Shown here piece by piece: positions 61,165 through 64,000 of a stretch of 64,000 bases of DNA (position 1 is its first letter; every line of letters begins with the position of its first letter). The notes below the pieces were generated by a model. It did no database searches, was not told the origin of the DNA, and saw only the letters and a program-made list of their open reading frames with translations. The stretch is from Qipengyuania profundimaris (GTDB taxonomy: Bacteria; Pseudomonadota; Alphaproteobacteria; Sphingomonadales; Sphingomonadaceae), in assembly GCF_030717945.1 (NCBI RefSeq), contig NZ_JAVAIM010000001.1, positions 557,131 through 621,130 on the forward strand. Direction: 5' to 3'. Both the position numbers and the translations under genes were made by a program.

Positions 61165-63435
61165 TCAGTCCCGCAAACGGAGTTCTCGCTGCTCTTTAAG
61201 GAGAGCGAGACGACTTCGTTCGAGCTTTCTGACTGCAGGCGATCGTTGCGAAAACTCGGCTCGCTCCAAGGCGGCTATAGTCTTATCGCATACGCTCTCG
61301 TTTTCTGGAAACTTGACCCCGTTGGCACAACGACCGCAAATTTCGTCTGAAGCATACGATTGATCTGGCCCGCTTTTGACTGGCTCGCCAAACTGTGTGG
61401 CGAGCTTCAAACACTCTGCTTGCGCTAGGTCAATGGCGCTCCCAGTGCACTTACAATAAGAGTGACCAAGTTCGTTCGGCTCCAATTGTGTTGCTTTAAC
61501 AACGGGTGCGATTGCCTCGATATAGGTGGCTTGTTTAACCTTATCGTCGGCGGTTTCTAAGCAATCTGCGTACGCTGCGATCTGTTTATATAGCTCCCGC
61601 TTTAGAAACTCCCCACCGAAGCCTGTCATCGTCTCGCGTCCATCGAGGACGGCCAAGAAGCGCTCCTGGCGGAACTCCTGTCCGGCCTTGTCAAAATCCT
61701 CCAATCGCTGCCGCGCGCGATTTTCGTCTTTCTGCGCAATGAACCCGGTATATTTGCTCTCAGTTATATAGCGGCGCGTTTGATTGGGGTCTGAGTGCCG
61801 ATAAAAATGTGCCAGCGCGATTAGCTGAGGGAAGCGATAGCGGTTGTAATACGTAACACCGAACCAACGCCGAAATTGGTGAGGGCGCGGTGACCATTTC
61901 AAGCCGTCTGCAAGTAGGGGAGTTTCGACAAACTTCGAAAATCGAGTCAAAGCTCGATATATTTGGACTTTGCCAGACCTCTTAACCTCTTCTGAAGAGG
62001 CCTCGGATTTTCCAGAACGAACTGCAAGTAGCTCATCAAATGCTACGATCCACGGTTCTCCGGTACGAACGCGCCGCTTCTCAGAAAGCCAACGAAGGAC
62101 ATCCACGGCTGCTTTAACGGAAGCTGGGATGGGGATCTCATCAACATCCCGCAAAGTCTTCTCGATATAGCACCTGAGCGATAGACCGATATCGGTCTCG
62201 ATAATACAATCATGTCTAAGAGAGTTTATCTCATTGTGCCTACGAGCGGAAAAAGCGGCGATGACTATCACGCATGCTATCAGCAGATACTCGAAGAGTA
62301 CTGTCCTTAGGCTAGGTCTGGTCCGGCCTCCTCGGGCGGCCTCAAAGTAAGCGCCATGGACCGGCCATGGAGAGCCGGGCTCGTCTAATCCGCATGTAGG
62401 CTCAAAAACAGCTAGAACATCGTGGATAGCGCGCTGATGTGGGCGCCAATGCCCATCTGGACCAGTTAATTCATTGGTTCGTCGCTCTATGTCTTCGATG
62501 AGGCGCTGAATGTCGGGTGCATAATCGTGAACCCAAACCAACGCCTTGTCTATTAAGTAGCACGCCTGCAGGGCCGGAACCGTAAAGGTGCGCTCTGCTT
62601 CTCTATCAGTAATGGACCTCGCTATTGATTGCTGAGTTTCTCCAGGAAAGGGGATGAAACCAAGTGGGTCATGGCTGAGCTTCGAGGAGAATGTGTGTAA
62701 AGCGAAAAGCGGAGAGAAGAAATTCGCTACGCGGTTCTCTGTCGGAACTATATCATCCTTGCCGACTGAATTTCTGCGAGGAACTGGCAATCCCTGTTCG
62801 GCTACTAGTTCCCAAATCTCACGCCGCAATGAAGGAGGAACGCTCGTCATGTTCGGTACGCCAAGCTCCCTCAGGAGGGCGTTAGATGCGAATTTAACTT
62901 TGGTGCCTTTGCGGTAAGTAGGCAACTCCCTCCTTCCCGATTGGATACCCAGTTTTATGGCCTTGAAAGCTTCCGCGACTGGAGGGAGCCCTGCGATGCC
63001 ACGAGTTCTGACCGACTCGCGAAGATTCTCAAGAACGTCTGCAGTTAAATCTGAATTGCGGTAGATGCCGATCCCAATACGCCAGCGTACAAACTGCAGA
63101 TAATTTCTTGCAAATATGGCTGCTACTTTTCCTGCAGTTATTGACCCCGCTCTTATGGAGCAAAGCAGCAGAAGCTTCGCGGTGAGCAGATCTTTATCGA
63201 ACTGGAAGTCAGACAATAGTTGGTTAGAGGCAATTGGGACTTCGAACGATATGGGAACGCTTGCCGCCCGAAACTCCGCTGCATCCTCTAAGCGAATTAC
63301 CCATCGATTCTCCAAGAGGGATCCGGATATCAACCAAGGAGGAATCGGATATTCGCTAAGCACCTTTTCATGGAGCGTTTGCTCTGCTCGGTGCTTCTCA
63401 GTTTTAGATTCTGGTGTGGGCTTGGCGCGTTTCAT
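61165..63435 (-). CDS. Large tyrosine recombinase, TnpB-like (gene 2)
   Basis: A 756-residue recombinase. The catalytic Arg lies in SARRHNEINSLR, the H-x-x-R in PHQFRRWFGV, the late His in FYRHSDPN and the Tyr in QTRRYI. A cysteine-rich end (HSYCKCTG...CLKLA, CGRCANGV) could bind zinc. Length and layout recall TnpB of Tn554 (630 residues). Eight bases follow the previous recombinase. Confidence 0.85.
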   Translation of the reverse strand: MKRAKPTPESKTEKHRAEQTLHEKVLSEYPIPPWLISGSLLENRWVIRLEDAAEFRAASVPISFEVPIASNQLLSDFQFDKDLLTAKLLLLCSIRAGSITAGKVAAIFARNYLQFVRWRIGIGIYRNSDLTADVLENLRESVRTRGIAGLPPVAEAFKAIKLGIQSGRRELPTYRKGTKVKFASNALLRELGVPNMTSVPPSLRREIWELVAEQGLPVPRRNSVGKDDIVPTENRVANFFSPLFALHTFSSKLSHDPLGFIPFPGETQQSIARSITDREAERTFTVPALQACYLIDKALVWVHDYAPDIQRLIEDIERRTNELTGPDGHWRPHQRAIHDVLAVFEPTCGLDEPGSPWPVHGAYFEAARGGRTRPSLRTVLFEYLLIACVIVIAAFSARRHNEINSLRHDCIIETDIGLSLRCYIEKTLRDVDEIPIPASVKAAVDVLRWLSEKRRVRTGEPWIVAFDELLAVRSGKSEASSEEVKRSGKVQIYRALTRFSKFVETPLLADGLKWSPRPHQFRRWFGVTYYNRYRFPQLIALAHFYRHSDPNQTRRYITESKYTGFIAQKDENRARQRLEDFDKAGQEFRQERFLAVLDGRETMTGFGGEFLKRELYKQIAAYADCLETADDKVKQATYIEAIAPVVKATQLEPNELGHSYCKCTGSAIDLAQAECLKLATQFGEPVKSGPDQSYASDEICGRCANGVKFPENESVCDKTIAALERAEFSQRSPAVRKLERSRLALLKEQRELRLRD

Positions 63436-63443
63436 GTGGGTAT

Positions 63444-64000
63444 CTAGAATGCCCGGAACAGCTCAAGTTTGCCGTCTGCCAGTTTGTGGTGAATATCATC
63501 GGCAATCGCTTTAAATCGCTCTGCACGGGGGCCAGAAGATAGGGCATCCCAGATGGCAATCGATAGCGCGTGGAGAGGTAGCCATATGCTGACCCAACGA
63601 CTCGGGTTTCTCGCGAAAAACTCGTCTTGCGCATGATCGAGAGAAAGCCTGAGTAGTGCGGCCGAAGCCATTCCTGAACTTGTATCTGAATACTCGATTG
63701 GCGTCAGTTCCAATTCGGCAGACCCAGGAGGAGTGCAAAAGTCGACATTCTCGTAGAATGCAAGGCCGCATTCTAACGCTCTTTCGCGCAGGCGATCGAA
63801 AGCCGAAGGAGGAACTGATTGGCTTGTCCTATTTTTCTTCGCAGGCGCTGCGACCGCAACTTCAAGTAGGTTTTGGAAATCCCGTATCTGCTCCTCCAGG
63901 TGGATCCGGATATAGGGCCGGTTCAAGTAATTTTGGAATGTGGTTTTGGAGCTCTGATGGTTTGCTGAGACTGCGGCAAGCTCGACATCCCCATTGCGAC
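63444..64000 (-). CDS. Tyrosine recombinase, C-terminal part, cut by window end (gene 1)
   Basis: The visible 185 residues enter from the right edge: ELAAVSANHQSSKTTFQNYL contains the last catalytic His and Tyr of a tyrosine recombinase, followed by a long C-terminal tail (RPYIRIHLEEQIRDFQNLLE...). The N-terminal part lies outside the window. It would correspond to TnpA of a Tn554-like block. Confidence 0.75.
   Translation of the reverse strand, partial: RNGDVELAAVSANHQSSKTTFQNYLNRPYIRIHLEEQIRDFQNLLEVAVAAPAKKNRTSQSVPPSAFDRLRERALECGLAFYENVDFCTPPGSAELELTPIEYSDTSSGMASAALLRLSLDHAQDEFFARNPSRWVSIWLPLHALSIAIWDALSSGPRAERFKAIADDIHHKLADGKLELFRAF

Noticed and set aside
1..64000. CRISPR arrays, rRNA genes, complete tRNA genes, classical IS transposases
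   Set aside because: No regularly spaced repeats, no rRNA signature and no DDE transposase were seen.

Overview
The window is a stretch of alphaproteobacterial chromosome, most likely from the order Sphingomonadales and the Erythrobacter-like group. This is inferred from gene content (UPF0262, CC_3452-type secreted protein, DUF3072, DUF6961, NodT-type efflux lipoprotein, rpoZ) and high GC with short intergenic gaps. It was not confirmed by any database search. No rRNA, tRNA or CRISPR array was recognised.

Region 1 (1-22.2 kb) is ordinary core genome: ftsH, rpoZ, a phospholipase D/cardiolipin-synthase-like enzyme, dnaB, a UPF0262-lysozyme-cytidine deaminase-LD-carboxypeptidase cluster, a pair of secreted amidohydrolases, a zinc carboxypeptidase with a DUF4136 lipoprotein, galE, rpmJ, a HAD phosphatase, an HxlR regulator, a TonB-like protein and yifB (comM). 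The yifB reading frame has lost its normal N-terminus at about 22,200, and everything to the right looks accessory.

Region 2 (22.2-44.7 kb) is a genomic island with AT-richer DNA, orphan genes and defence genes. After a hairpin-rich gene-free stretch comes a tight six-gene operon (22,853-28,627). It encodes a 4-TM coiled-coil membrane protein, an anchored periplasmic VWA-like protein, a MotA/ZorA-like channel with a long coiled-coil tail, a MotB/ZorB-like OmpA protein, an acidic protein and a membrane-anchored periplasmic thermonuclease. I do not recognise this as a named system and consider it the best candidate for an undescribed one. Next come an Excalibur-domain protein, a secreted M48 protease operon, a defence block (COG2958-type HTH/nuclease, MmeI-like type IIG restriction-methylation enzyme, GmrSD-like DUF262/DUF1524 nuclease), a broken Excalibur gene, a LuxR/RadC/MarR cluster and an orphan antitoxin that looks chimeric.

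Region 3 (44.7-52.1 kb) holds a TetR-regulated EmrAB-TolC-type efflux operon with a clear palindromic operator, a DJ-1/PfpI family protein, and a VOC enzyme divergent from a LysR regulator.

Region 4 (52.1-64 kb) is a second mobile region: a large serine recombinase, a GNAT acetyltransferase, DUF3768, a HhH glycosylase-like protein coupled to a minimal tyrosine integrase, a NERD nuclease-like protein, two very small membrane proteins, and at the right edge a Tn554-like block of three tyrosine recombinases plus a coiled-coil accessory protein. The first of these recombinases is cut by the window end.
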